Assembly (NCBI GenBank): GCA_026075535.2
Contig: AP026546.1
Span: 9,920,001 to 9,984,000, forward strand
Length of the DNA stretch: 64,000 bases
Reading direction: 5' to 3'
Source of the DNA: Tricholoma matsutake
Lineage: Eukaryota; Basidiomycota; Agaricomycetes; Agaricales; Tricholomataceae
The notes below the pieces were generated by a model, which was not told the DNA's origin, did not search any database, and saw only the letters and a program-made list of their open reading frames with translations. Each line of letters opens with the position of its first letter. Position 1 is the stretch's first letter. Shown in pieces: positions 11,771 through 22,859 of this stretch. The position numbers were made by a program, and so were the translations under genes.

Positions 11771-13482
11771 AGTTCGCTTCGGGTTCTTGCCTGTCCCAAC
11801 TTTGGTGCTTGAGTCCACGTTTGTTTGAGGCTGCATGTCTAGGTTGGACATTTAGTTGGGTTTGCCATGTCTGTCCTCTCCTAATTGGTCGCATGAAATC
11901 TGTCAGTCCTGTGGTGGTTGCCGCCCTTTGATTACTTGGAGGTGCTGCTTCCCATGTCCAGGTCTCCATAGAAGGGTAAAAGGGTAGTAGATTCTCTGGG
12001 TTCCTCTCGTCGTGCTCATTGCATTTTCTGAGGAATGTGGGGCACGTCCAATCGTTACTTGCATGTCCACGTTTTCTGCATGGGGTACATAGTAGTGTCG
12101 CCACGCTACAGTCACTAGTCCTGTGGTTTTCTCTGCACCTAGCACAAATGTCTCTACTAATAATGCACTTGTGCGCCATGTGGTTATATCCCTGGCACTT
12201 TAGACATCTCATCAGTTCTCTTTTACATTTGGTTACTGATACCTTTTTGTTGCAGATAACCAGCCTGCCGAGTATGGCTTTATTTGCACTATCTGGGTCC
12301 ATGAAAGTGATGATCATATGTCCTACCATTTGGTTTGGGTTCCGCCATCCAGGGGCCTTCGCCCACCTACATTCGCTAATTGCATCCTTGGATAAGTCAT
12401 TGGACTCCATTACCTCCTCTATGTGTGTTTTCTCTGATACATCAAAAGTTAGTGGGACGAAATATGCCATAGTGTTGAAGTTGTGAGCTTCTGGTAGTAT
12501 GGAGGTGCCCAGTTCACATTCCATGTGCAGTATGTTTGCCTCACTGCGAAGCCATGCCATGGATTTGTCATCTCCAGCCTCTATTAGTAGCCCTCCATTT
12601 TTGAGCCACATTGCCAAACAAAGTTTGCACTTTTTGTTTGTTGTTTTTGCTGCTTTGGTTAGTTTTTCGTTCAGCTGTTTTAGTAGCTGTGGTGCCGGCA
12701 GTGTTTTTAGTTCTGGGATGTCGACTGAGAGGGTCCATAGGAACTGCCTTGCCCTTATACCTTCCTTCGCTCTGACCCTTGGATCCACTCAGACTGGTGG
12801 TCCGACTGTACCCTGGTTCAGGGCATTCCTGTAGGGCATGGCTGGCGTCTTCTCCTTTTCTGTGGTACTTATCATTTTTTCAGTTGCTTTGCCTAGTTCT
12901 TCGGTTGTTTCTTTTGCTTGTGTTATTACCTCTTTTGTGGTTTGGAGTAAGCTGGGCATGCATTCTTCCGTTTTCTCTTTAAATGTGTTCTGAATCATGT
13001 CGACGAGCAAGATCAGTTCCTTCAACACTGTGGTGGTAACTTCCCTTGTTGTTTTCATTAATTCTAGTTCTTGGAGTAGAAAAGCCACTGCCCATATTCC
13101 ATTTAGCGTTTGTAGAGGTGTATTTGGTAGGGCTCCAACTTGGAAGAGCGTCTTGGCCAACAATGTCATTGATGGGGTTGAGCCTGATGGGGCCATTAGG
13201 CCCTTTTGCTGCTATCCAGGAGAGCCCTGCTTTGGCATCCATTATGTCTCCCAAATTGGCTCCGCTTTGGGGTACTGCTCCCGTTCGTCTGGTGATCCTA
13301 CCTTTCTCCGCCTGTGAATGGGCTGGTTGCTTCTCTTTGGCAGATACTTCCGGTGTTGTCGCCACAGGGTTTGCCCTTTTTTGGATTGAGTTGGGGTTCT
13401 CTGATAAAGTTGTTTGCCGAAGTCCCGATGTAGCTGCCAGTGTCTGATTGTCCGGCATTTCGGTTGCCAGGTGCTGGGGCAT
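11763..13482 (-). pseudogene. LINE ORF1: gag-like RNA-binding protein
   Basis: The C-terminal half (12788-11763) has zinc knuckles CLKCQGYNHMAHKC and CARCRENHRTSDC, followed by a third CTPCRKRGH-type unit. These are nucleic-acid-binding CCHC motifs typical of LINE ORF1 proteins. The N-terminal part from the Met at 13482 is low-complexity, with a helical LLQELELMKTTREV stretch. A frameshift lies around 13196-13100. An in-frame TGA at about 12789 stands where VRVDPR-like reading would need CGA, consistent with CpG decay. The product would coat the LINE RNA. Confidence 0.75.
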
Positions 13483-13694
13483 CGTTCACTTTTCCTTTGA
13501 TTCAGTTGTGTTTTTATGCTATTCTATGACACAGGAGTGTAGCTTCCCTTCGATCTGCCCCCTTTGAACCGTGGGAATTTTGTATGAGGTGGTGGTACTG
13601 GATCAAGAAGCGTCCCTGTTGACAATATTAGGAATACTGTCAGGGTACTTCCACAGCACTTCTCCAGCAGTATTGTGCCTTGCACCCAGTGCCA

Positions 13695-14295
13695 GGCATG
13701 TCAATCCATGGACGATTATATCAATGAGTTTAAAGACTTGGTGGACATGGCAGGATATGGGGGTGGGCTACCAGTGGTGGTGAAGTTCCAATGAGGCCTC
13801 AACTGAGAGATTCAGGACCAGATTGCCCAGATGTTGGAAGGACGTCCAATGGATGATGATATCTATGCTTGGTATGAAGCTGCTTCCCTCTGTGATGAGA
13901 ACCAACTCACAAATGCGGCGTTCAATGCTTCATTCTGGGCTCCAACTACTACTCCTGCATCCCACATTTTTAATTGAACCCTCCCCCAACATAATCCCAT
14001 TCCTGTCCGTCAAACTCCTGCACCAGCTGTCAATGTTCCAGTACCAATGGATGTCAATGCAGCCCATAGCCATGCATGCAGGTTGAACCTCTGCTACTGC
14101 TGTGGGGAAACTGGACATATGGCTGGAGCATGTCCCCATTGTCAGGATATCTGCATGCTCACCCCTGATGGGCGAGACGAACTCCTCCAGGACCTGTTGG
14201 CACTTGTAGATGTCAAGGAAGCAAAGGGTCAGGTTGCAGAGGAGATCAAATCGGGGGTTGTAGAGGAGCAGGATTTTTCTATTTGCAGCAAGTAA
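13695..14295 (+). pseudogene. Chromovirus A gag, 3' part with zinc knuckle
   Basis: It resumes gag exactly after the CACTA-type MITE and its CCA duplication, with SMDDYINEFKDLVDMAG matching residues 177-193 of the intact gag. The zinc knuckle is CYCCGETGHMAGAC (CX2CX4HX4C retained), and the frame ends EQDFSICSK at a TAA (14293-14295). Stops at about 13790 and 13975 are decayed Arg codons. About 105 nt of pol follow (to 14403), equivalent to pol residues 1-37, before sequence unrelated to chromovirus A begins. Confidence 0.85.
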
Positions 14296-14614
14296 ATAGT
14301 ACGACCTCGTTGCCTATCCATAACCACTTTGAAAGTTTTGTCAGTTGAATCCCTGGAGAATGAATCTGATTTCATGACTATTCCCCTCTCTGACCCTTCA
14401 AAGACACTATGAGCCCCACACAGTAGGAATTTCAGCCATTTAAGCACCGAAACCTGAATTTCCCAACTTAACTGGATGAATTAACAGTAGATGAATTTGG
14501 GATAAAAATTTCATCCCATATATTTAAGCCATTTAGGGGATGGAATTCATCTGTATTTATTTTACAAAATCTCCATATCTCAATGGGATGAATTTTCATT
14601 TCATAAAAGAATGA

Positions 14615-14784
14615 AATGTAGGGGATGTTTTTAATCCAATAGAAAGGTATGCACTTCATCCAAAAGACAGGATGTTTTTGTATGTAATTTTCTGACATTT
14701 AGGGGATGTTTTTAATCTAAGAGGGGGGTGTAAACTTCATCAAAAGAGGGGATGTTTCTGCATATTATTTTCTGATGTCTATGG
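14615..14784 (+). repeat. Tandem subterminal repeats (about 84 bp units)
   Basis: Two diverged units each begin AGGGGATGTTTTTAATC and contain CTTCATC-AAAAG and a TTTTCTGAC/TGATG-type end. A third, starting GATGTTTTTGAG at 15963, is separated from them by the solo LTR-B at 14785-15958. Such direct repeats near the terminus fit CACTA transposase-binding arrays. Confidence 0.55.
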
Positions 14785-15958
14785 TGATAGGTGATCTCCT
14801 CAGCTCAAAGGCTGATATGTCATTCTAACCACATTCTAATCACATCAGCTAACTCCTATGAGGTCCCAGACGCAGCGCGACCCAGTCTATCGATCACAAT
14901 ATCATATCGACCAGGTCAAAACATTACCAGTGACATTGATTGTACCAAGAGACCACATCGCACAGCCTTAGGACTATGTCAAAAGCCCCTACGACCCCTT
15001 CTAGATGACAATTGAACATCCCCAATCATCCTCGAACAAACTGTGACCATGATTGAACATCGTCGACCATCGTCGAGCATCATCAATCAATATCGAGAGG
15101 CTACGAGCAACATTGGGCACCACTTTTGTTATCTATATGGTGGAATACCATGCACCAGGAAGGATTCCAACTTGGGCCCAAACCTGCTGATAGTAGGACA
15201 GCCTCATTCCAAGTCCCTATCGTGCACAGAACCCACTGGACAAATTATTGTGAGACTTAGCATGATTTATACACAAAGGACAGTCCCCTTTTAGTTCTAT
15301 ATCCTTTATTACTCTTTCATCATATGATATATCTCTTTCTTCTTCGGATTTCAGTCTCCTTTTTTGCCTTGTGCCTTAACTCATATCTTCTGCCTCATGT
15401 CCTACACATGTTTCTCATTCTGTTTTAGGAAGTTTCCTTAAAACATATAAAACTCTGTAGTATCTATTGGGAAGGACAAGAAATTGTCTTCACTTATCGT
15501 CTCATATTCAGTTCTAAGAAACAGATCTATCCTCTCAACAATCTAAACTTCTACAAGTTTTCTTGATTGACGAGAAACCTCTATGATCATCGTCATCCTT
15601 GATCTTCCAATGATCCTCTGATTGTTATCACTAGCAACCATTTCAACACGTCCTAGCCATCGACTATAGCCTTCATATACTTTCGACCTATCAAAAGGTC
15701 CTCAGAATTTGCACTTCAACCATCGACGATTAACATCATTCGTCGTTGAACTCATCGATCATCCTCGATATCGATCGATACTCGATCGGACTGCGCCAAA
15801 CACCTTCATTTCTTATAGCACTACCTTCACGACTAGTACCAACTAGCCATCTTCCTATCAGTTTGACCACGAACATTCAGAATGACTAGCACCCTTCCTT
15901 GGACTCATCACAAATATCATCGGCAGTTTAGGTGGTTTTCCTGGGTTGAGTATCATCA
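14785..15958 (+). repeat. Solo LTR of chromovirus B
   Basis: TGATAGGTGATCTCC to GAGTATCATCA, 1174 bp, collinear with the B LTRs. It is flanked by a perfect 4-bp TSD ATGG (14781-14784 and 15959-15962) and interrupts the third subterminal repeat of the CACTA element. No B coding sequence is attached. Confidence 0.85.
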
Positions 15959-15962
15959 ATGG

Positions 15963-16159
15963 GATGTTTTTGAGTATGAATTTCAGCCAAAAGACAAGAT
16001 GTTTCTTACGTGACTTTCTAACATATAGGGGATGAGTGGAGTGTTATTTCTTACAAGTTTAAAGGATGTTTCCCAAGTCATATTTTAGGAAGTGCCAATT
16101 TCACAACTATCAATGGCCTTCTCCATGTACTCTCACTACTCTCATAACAGAACAGAAAT
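15963..16159. other. Intervening CACTA sequence, no gene seen
   Basis: This holds the third diverged subterminal repeat unit (about 15963-16035) and the AT-rich 3' flank of the transposase gene. No further ORF or RNA gene is visible. Confidence 0.5.
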
Positions 16160-19100
16160 TTAATTGTATTCAATGTATTCATGTGCTAGTAATTTACTTC
16201 GGTCAACAATGGCCCACTTGCTATGGTCCTTAATGCACCCAACTACACATTTTACCTGATTGAGATCAACAAATTCTGTGGGCCCAAAGTCTTCATAGTA
16301 GTTGATCCTGCATTGATTAGTGGCCAGCTCTGAAATTTTGACCTGATGGATGAATGCATAGATGAAAGAATCAGCCTTAATCTTATGTTTAGTGGAGTCA
16401 GGGATATTGACAATAACAAAGCAGAGGATTTGCCCAAAGAAATCTTGAAGCTCAAACTCTGGTGCTCTACGAGGTAGATGAGCAAATTTGTCAACAGCAA
16501 GTTGATACTGGAGTACGAGAAAGTTAATACGCATGAAATAGTTCAGTGGAGGACTTACTTGGACAAATGACATATCTTGACTGTCAGATCTAAGTGGAAT
16601 TAAGTCACGAGCATGCATAGTATCGCCACCCTCCAGCTGGCATGCATGGCCATATTGGGCAAATTGAGTATTCTGGGGTATAGGCTCCCACATGATTGAC
16701 ACAGACTTGTTTAAATGGGTGGCTAGGGTGGCAATGAGCTTCGTCCTCAGAGGAGCAGAGAGGGTTTCCATGGGTCCCTTGGGTGGAGTAAGAACATATA
16801 ATGGATCTATCTCACTATGATAAGCAAGCAGGCTCATCAACATAACTGAAGACTTACATGAAGGCAATGTGACATCTTTATTGTGACAGATGGGAGGTAA
16901 GAGACTGAGTTTTTCATGCAAACCATAGAGGAGAGTTATGTGCGTCAACTTTGCACAGGAGGTAACATACTTACTGATGTTTGCATAGGGAAATCATCAG
17001 CTTTTGACATTGCAGAGGATGTCTCCACAATAGCGTTCCATTGGAAAGGCCCAATAAGCCCAGACTGGACCCATAGCCCTGATAGTCGGCGCAATGTGCA
17101 GCAGTGCATGGATGGTGATGGGACAACAAGCCAGCAGTGGATCAAATTGGTAGTATAGCCTGTTAACTTATCAGACAGTATCCCACTTGCAATGAGAAGC
17201 ACATACCATTCATACTCCTGTACCCAACTCTGGAAACCTCTCTCAAGGTCATTAACTTGATCTTGGGTGATTTCGAATTTGAGGCAGAGCGTTAGCAGTC
17301 AAACTAATTCCATGAAGTGTTTTTAGTATGGCGGACGCACAAAACAGCCTTTGAGGAGAGTAGGGGCAATATATAATGTCCAGATTGAATGAGTTTCAGC
17401 AATCATCTGCACCTTCTCTGATGCTATATTTGGAACCCTAGATCCAAATGCTGCAGGGATAGTTTTCCCTGCATTTGTGGTGGCCTCTCCAATAGTCTCC
17501 CATACTGTCGGCAACAACACATAGCCTTCATCTTGATGGGAAATATCTTTGAACTTTCCAGTCCAGAAGAGAATCAAGTTGGGGATGAGATTAGTCCATA
17601 TGAGATGCATGAAATCGTAAGGGAAGGACATGGGGAAAGAGAGGGAGCTTAAGGTACTGAGCAGTGGCAGACCTTTGATGCCATACTTGGTTGCAAACCT
17701 TTCATAATCTGTGTTGGTTGAGGCATACTGGACTTCCTTTGCCTGCTCCATGAATGACACATGATTTTGTAGTGGAAGCACAGACAGATCGTATTGCTCT
17801 TGTGAGCCTGGGAAGCCATCGTGGCACAAAGAAATGTAGTGCATCATCACTCATGAGGATGGAATGTGGACTCCTTTGATTGTACACATGTGGCATGGAG
17901 AAATTGCATTGTGGCCCTTCATGCGCATAACCATTGAGACCACAGGTATATCACCAAAGACTACGATCAGGTATGCATGTAGGATGAAGACAACCTTGGT
18001 GATTGCATCGAAAGCAGAAACACTGATCTTGAGCTGCAGAAGTTCCTGTACCAGAGGCCATAAAAATGAATCAAAATTGCAGGGTTTCTTTGGTTCAGGG
18101 ATCACTCCAATTGAAATAATGTTGCACTTGAAAAACCGCTCTTTGGGAGGGAGGTTGTAATTGAATAGAATGATTGGCCATGCAGTCTTGGTACAGCGCT
18201 TGAAGGGACCAAAGCTGTCTGTGGACAACCCAAGTGCAATGTTGCGAGGATCGGAAAAGAACCACATTGGGAGCTCTTCACCACCAATTGTGATGAATGT
18301 CTCCTGGAGCAAACGGTAATGGGTGCCGTCAAAAATATCAGTTATTTTTGTTGGGTCATCTTCATGTTTGGACTGGTACTGCATTTTCATTGCATAGGAA
18401 GAACTTGCAAGCATTGCGCAGAGATGGGGAATAAGCGGAAGGTATTTGTAAATTGCCTGTGGTGTTGTCCCATTGGCATTATAGCGGTCAGTGTTGCATT
18501 TGGGGCATTTCTTGAGGGTTTTGTATGGGCCAGTGAGGCAGATGCATGAGGAGGGGCAGCAGTGATAGCACACAGGCTGGAAACCAGAGAGAAACTGAAT
18601 GTGTTTCTCTGTATTCTTCAGGGAGTCTATTGGAGACTGAGGGAAAGCAAAGCGAAGTTTGTTGAACACTTTGTCAGTGAGGTGTTCCTCAAGTTTGAGG
18701 GCATAGGCATGGAGGAGAGTCAGGTCACTCTCATCCAGGATATTGCCCTCTGTAAGGATGTCCGTCAGACATTGGTAAAGGTATGGATTGATGTTGACTC
18801 ACCTAATCGTGAGGCTTCCTTCAAGAAGCTTTCACCAAGGAGGTCCCATACTGAGACCCCTTCCTGTCCCAGCTCTGTGCCTGGCATTTCATATTCACCT
18901 TCATCTTCCTGGAAGTCTTCATTGCTGTTGAAATCCTCATCCTCCATGACCCCATCCTCTTGCATGACCTCATTCTCTTCTGTGACCTCATCTTCCTCAT
19001 CACTCTCCTCGACAATAAACTGCCACACATGGTTATGCCCCCATCGTTGTAAGCCAACTTGCTCAATACAATGGGCAATGCGACAGGAGTGGCATAAGTT

Positions 19101-19556
19101 GGACAGACCATACTCATCAGCATCACCACCGAGGGGTGGCACAAATGGTGGTGAGGACGGTTCAGGGGGGCCATTGTTGACTCCAGATGGTCCTGCCTCG
19201 CCCATCTGCAAGTCCAAATATCCTTCCAGAAGGACCTGTGATGAACAACCTTGATCGTGGACATTTCCAGGGTGGTTGTTACATGTATGGTTGTCGAAAT
19301 CCTTGCCCATAGAGTTATGTGCAGGGTCTTCCCCTAACAAAAGGGCTTGTCAAACAGGAGCATGGCGTCTGATGGCCTGTTGCTTCAGGGAAGGGCGAGA
19401 GGATGTCTTCCGTCTGGTCTTCCATATCAACAATGGAGTCTGTGCAAGGATACTTGACATCAAAAGTGAAGGACCTTGCCCAGCCTCATGCCACCTTTCA
19501 GTCTGTCAGGTGACTAACTTGCAACAGTTACATGCACAGAGATGTTTAGCGACCAT
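16160..19556 (-). pseudogene. CACTA (Tnp2/Transposase_21-like) transposase
   Basis: From a Met at 19556 the N-terminus reads HLCACNCC, a cysteine-rich start common in fungal CACTA transposases, then a long acidic region (EEDEVTEENEVMQEDGVMEDED, about 19000-18900). The conserved core follows: GFQPVCYHCCPSSCICLTGPY, CPKCNTDRY, MWFFSDPRNIALGLS, WPIILFNYNLPP, SIGVIPEPKKP, LVVFGDIPVVSMVMRMKGHN and CHMCTIKGVHIP (18600-17860). PYDFMHLIWTNLIPNLI and GLWVQSGLIGPFQW come next, and the frame ends at 16160. It would cut and paste CACTA elements. Defects: a frame change near 18765 and two stops near 17300, one of them a TGA where CGA is expected. The downstream neighbour is an antisense-facing LTR; the upstream neighbour is a divergent SPT5-like gene. 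Confidence 0.8.
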
Positions 19557-19594
19557 GACTGAGGAATGGATGTTAGCGGGCACGCTCATAGGGA

Positions 19595-20390
19595 CATGGG
19601 GATCAGCTCACCAAAATCCAGCTCCACACCTGTTATCATCCTCCTCATTGTCACCTTGAGCCTCGATATCAATGAAATGGCAGAATGCTGTTCATCATGC
19701 CTTCCACAATGTTCCTATGTTTCCTATGAGTGGATATCAGCTTTTTGTATCGATTTCATTGAAGACTTAGATTTTTTTGTATTATCATTCAATTAACATG
19801 TACTATCTATCTACTTTACTGACTAGATAGAATGAATTGAAATGGACTTACTCAAGGAGGGCAACAAGGAGGATGGCGGGAGCACCAACAAAAGTTGATT
19901 GTGGTGGTTGAGGTGAAAGCGAGCAAGCGTGCGAAAGCCAGCAAACAAATGTTGATATTGTCCAGAATATACAATCCTCGGGTATCTGTCTGGCTAAGTT
20001 GGTCACAGATACCCAAGGATTGAACATTCTGGACAATATCAACATTTGTTTGCCAGCTTTCACACACTTTCTCACTTTCACCTCAACCACCACAATCAAC
20101 TTTTGTTGGTGCTCCCGCCATCCTCCTCGTTTTCCTCCTTGAGTAAGTCCATTTCAATTCATTTTATCTAGTCAGTAAAGTAGATAGATAGTACATGTTA
20201 ATTGAATGATAATACAAAAATATCTAAGTCTTCAAAAGCTGATACCCACTTACAGGAAACCTAAGGAATGTTGCTGAAGCCATGTTGAACAATGTCCCAG
20301 ATGCGGTCCACTGTTTCCTCAACATTGAGGCTCAAGTGGGCAACAAGGAGGATGATGATGGGTATGGAGATGGGCCTCCTGGTGAGTTGC
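19595..20390. repeat. Large inverted duplication (arms about 390 bp)
   Basis: The two arms are reverse complements about a centre near 19995, where GGGTATCTGT and ACAGATACCC pair around a short loop. Similarity is high near the centre. It continues outward to GAGGCTCAAG...GAGGAGGATGAT blocks on both sides (about 19660 and 20320), which include the first recognisable exon of the plus-strand gene. The left arm has an extra insert of about 17 bp near 19755. The palindrome lies between the divergent transposase and SPT5-like genes and may give both the same promoter. Confidence 0.8.
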
Positions 20391-21449
20391 TTCTAGTATA
20401 CTTCTCTATGAGCACCATTAATCTGTTTGCATTCTAGATGACTTCATTGATGATCAGGATTATGGACAACCAGAAGATGCATGAAGGCCTCTGGAGAACA
20501 AGCTGCCTGACCAAGATGAGGAGGATCTGAACAATTTCTTGGTGGGAATCTTGGAACGGTCACATAATCTCAATGCACAGGAGTCGAGACACAACAGTGA
20601 TGTTGATTCCGATGACTCAGACACCCCAGCTGCCATCACTTCACGCATGCCAACTAATGCAGACTATCTGTTACTGAGGGTCTGCTGCATTGTGAGCCTC
20701 AAGTTACAATTTTGTGATATTCTACTGACATATAGCAGATTAGCCAGGGAAGGAGAGAGACGCCGTAGCCTACCTGTTTAGGATTGTGCAACTGGAACAC
20801 AAGTTTAGGTCTGCATTCTCATGGGATTCAGTTCATGGGTGGTTTTATATTGATGCCTTGATGAACCCCATGCTGTCTAAGCTACTACATTGTAACCAGC
20901 AACTTATTCACCCACAAGAGGGTTTTGGGGTGATTGACATGGCAGAGTGGACAATGCTACTGGATATGGACAATGAAAGCGACCCCTCTGTTTGAGATTG
21001 GGTTACCATCCACTGTGGGTTGTACAAAAGTTATGGGTGGAGAACATAAAAATAGGGAAATGATTGTTACAATTGCACAAGTGGATGGGCAGCTATCGAT
21101 CCAGTTCTCGCACTACAAGACATCAGGATTCTTGCCTCCAGAACAGGTTTCTCCCAAGCACCCTAACCCGGTGCATGACAATGGGCCACTTGTTGTGATT
21201 GAGGGTGAGCAGTGTGGCAAATTTGTTCGCTGAATCCACCATTGAGACAAAGATGGTCAACAAATTATGAGGGTGGCTGTTATCCATCAGATGGTTGATG
21301 GTCAAGAAGGTCTCATGGGAGAATGCTTGGAGTTCATTCCTGATGAACTGTGTGTTGGCCACAAGACAAAGGAGGAAAAACAATGGAATGATGAACTGGT
21401 GTCTGGCCTTTGTGAGGAAGCAAGAAAGATTTATGCAAATAGGCAATAG
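20270..21449 (+). pseudogene. SPT5-like protein (NGN and KOW domains)
   Basis: After an acidic N-terminus (DDFIDDQDYGQPED, about 20432-20480), exons joined across an intron at about 20692-20742 read LLLRVCCI then PGKERDAVAYLFRIV, SAFSWDSVHGWFYIDA and NPMLSKLLH. This pattern is the NGN domain of SPT5/NusG elongation factors. DWVTIHCGLYK (about 20993-21025) and DNGPLVVIEGEQCGKFVR (about 21178-21231) are KOW-like motifs. The C-terminal part ends at a TAG at 21449. SPT5 binds RNA polymerase II with SPT4 and aids elongation; whether this copy does so is unknown. TGA codons at 20482 and 20993 and frame changes suggest a decayed copy. Its position beside a CACTA transposase suggests capture. Confidence 0.6.
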
Positions 21450-22264
21450 GTGTCAAACTTAAGTTTTTACAATACTTCAGATACTCTATGATTTCTCCTA
21501 TGTGCCCATTACTTTCTGCCATTTATTCTGCCCACCATCCTCTTTCTCTCTCTCATACCCTTGCTTTCTTCCCCACTTCTTTACTTGTTGGAAGTTTATG
21601 TTGAAGACTGGATTCACTAAGTGGCTACCATCAATATAGATCTGAATCATGACATTTGCCTGAATTTCCAATGATATGTTATGACAACTTATCAAGTAAG
21701 CATCTTTGCATACCTTTCATTTTGATGGTTGGACAATACTGACATCTACATCTCTGCCAGGGACTGGGGCCACTGGGCTGGCTTGTCAGACATCTATGTG
21801 GAATGTTCAGCTTTCATTAGCCTGCAGTCAAACCAGTACTTACCACTTGCCTCCGAGACATTGGAGACATCAGGATGGTCAACCCATGGCCTATTCTCTG
21901 GTAGGCCAAGTTGATTTTCCAGTAGATAATGCTCAGGATCTGTGTCAGGTTCCATTAGGCTTTCCTCAACGTCAGAATTGCCATTGCTGATGCTAATAAT
22001 GCTCCAGGCACAGTGAACATGGGAGGATTTTTGGTTTGTGGTCATTGTAATGCACTGTGGATTTCCTGACTTGTAACCTACTTTATATTTATATATATTG
22101 CAGGTTTTGTTAGTCTACCTGTGCGACTACCTACCCCAAGTTCAAGATCCAGAATACTGCAGAGCAATGCAAGGTCTCCCTGTGTCTTTACGTGAAAAAC
22201 ATCCCCCTGAACATGTTATTTACATCCCTTAGCTTCTGATACCATGGCAACTAATATTGTTCAC
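21450..22264. other. No clear gene; possible 3' exons of the SPT5-like gene
   Basis: Short open stretches (for example DWGHWAGLSDIYVECSAF at about 21755) have coding-like composition but stops on all sides. A possible acceptor TTGCAG lies at about 22099-22104. I recognise no domain. Confidence 0.3.
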
Positions 22265-22690
22265 TCAAGGTCTGGCCTTGAGCAATGAGAGCCACCGCAT
22301 ACCTTGAGCTGGAGTCCAGTCTATGTGAAATTCATCCCCTAAACATGTTAATTGCATCCCTGGCTTTGCAGCACCCAATGCCCAAGTTCTGGCTTCGAGT
22401 AATGAGCACCATTTCCACCTGTATTTAAAGTCTAGTCTACATGAAATGCATCCCTGGCTTTGTAGCCCCTCCCTTACCCAATGCCCAAGTTCCAGCTTCG
22501 AGTAATGAGCACAATTTCCACCCATGCATAAAGTCTAGTCTACATGAGATGCATCCCCCTGAACGTGTTCATTGCATCCCTGGCTTTGCAGCTCCTCCCG
22601 CCCTCAACACACAAGCTCCGGCCTGGAGCAATGTGCCGCCATGTACGTTAAGTCCAGTCTACATGAATGCATCCCCCTGAACATGTTAAT
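22265..22690 (+). repeat. Tandem repeat, four diverged units of about 105-126 bp
   Basis: Each unit has TTCGAGTAATGAGC-like, AAGTCTAGTCTACATGA-like and GCATCCCTGGCTTTG-like blocks. One frame gives a repeated peptide of about 35 residues (CIPGFAAPP, NAQVPASSNE, KSSLHEMHPPE), open only from 22441 to 22680. It may be a decayed repetitive C-terminal exon of the upstream gene. Confidence 0.65.
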
Positions 22691-22859
22691 CATGTCCTAA
22701 CTTCCTATACCATATTGCCAGGAACATTTGAGTTGTCCTCCATGCAAAACCTGGTCCTCAACCTATATGGAAACTACATTCAATACCAAGTTTTTCCAAC
22801 CCTTGCATCAGATGACTTATCTTGTTGTTCACCTCCATGACTGCACGTAGACTTTGTGC

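Larger units (their letters stand above)
7309..13615 (-). mobile_element. Tad-like LINE (non-LTR retrotransposon), full length
   Basis: This 6.3-kb element is flanked by an 11-bp TSD, CTGTTGACAAT (7298-7308 and 13616-13626). Its 3' end on the minus strand is an A-rich tail of A(4-6)T units (about 7309-7338). It carries two overlapping ORFs: a gag-like ORF1 with CCHC knuckles, and an ORF2 with endonuclease, RT, RNase H and a C-terminal Cys/His motif. That layout fits the fungal Tad clade. A few frameshifts and TGA codons make the copy defective. Confidence 0.85.
7101..13691. mobile_element. CACTA-type MITE (about 273 bp) split by a LINE
   Basis: The ends are CACTGGCTGCACAG on the left and, read inward, CACTGGGTGCAAGG on the right. 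This is a CACTG terminus of the CACTA/EnSpm type, flanked by the 3-bp TSD CCA (7098-7100 and 13692-13694). Several TACTGTCA/AGTATT motifs form subterminal repeats in both orientations. Without the LINE (7309-13615) and one copy of the LINE TSD the element is about 260-275 bp and non-coding. The Tnp2-like transposase at 16160-19556 belongs to a superfamily that could act on it, but its termini are not visibly the same. Confidence 0.75.

Noticed and set aside
20270..21449. The host's functional SPT5 gene
   Set aside because: It is too short, has in-frame TGA codons and frame changes, and is embedded in transposon sequence, so a captured, decayed copy is more likely.
22265..22690. CRISPR-like repeat-spacer array
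   Set aside because: Units are long, diverged and contiguous, without constant short repeats and unique spacers, and the sequence is from a eukaryote.
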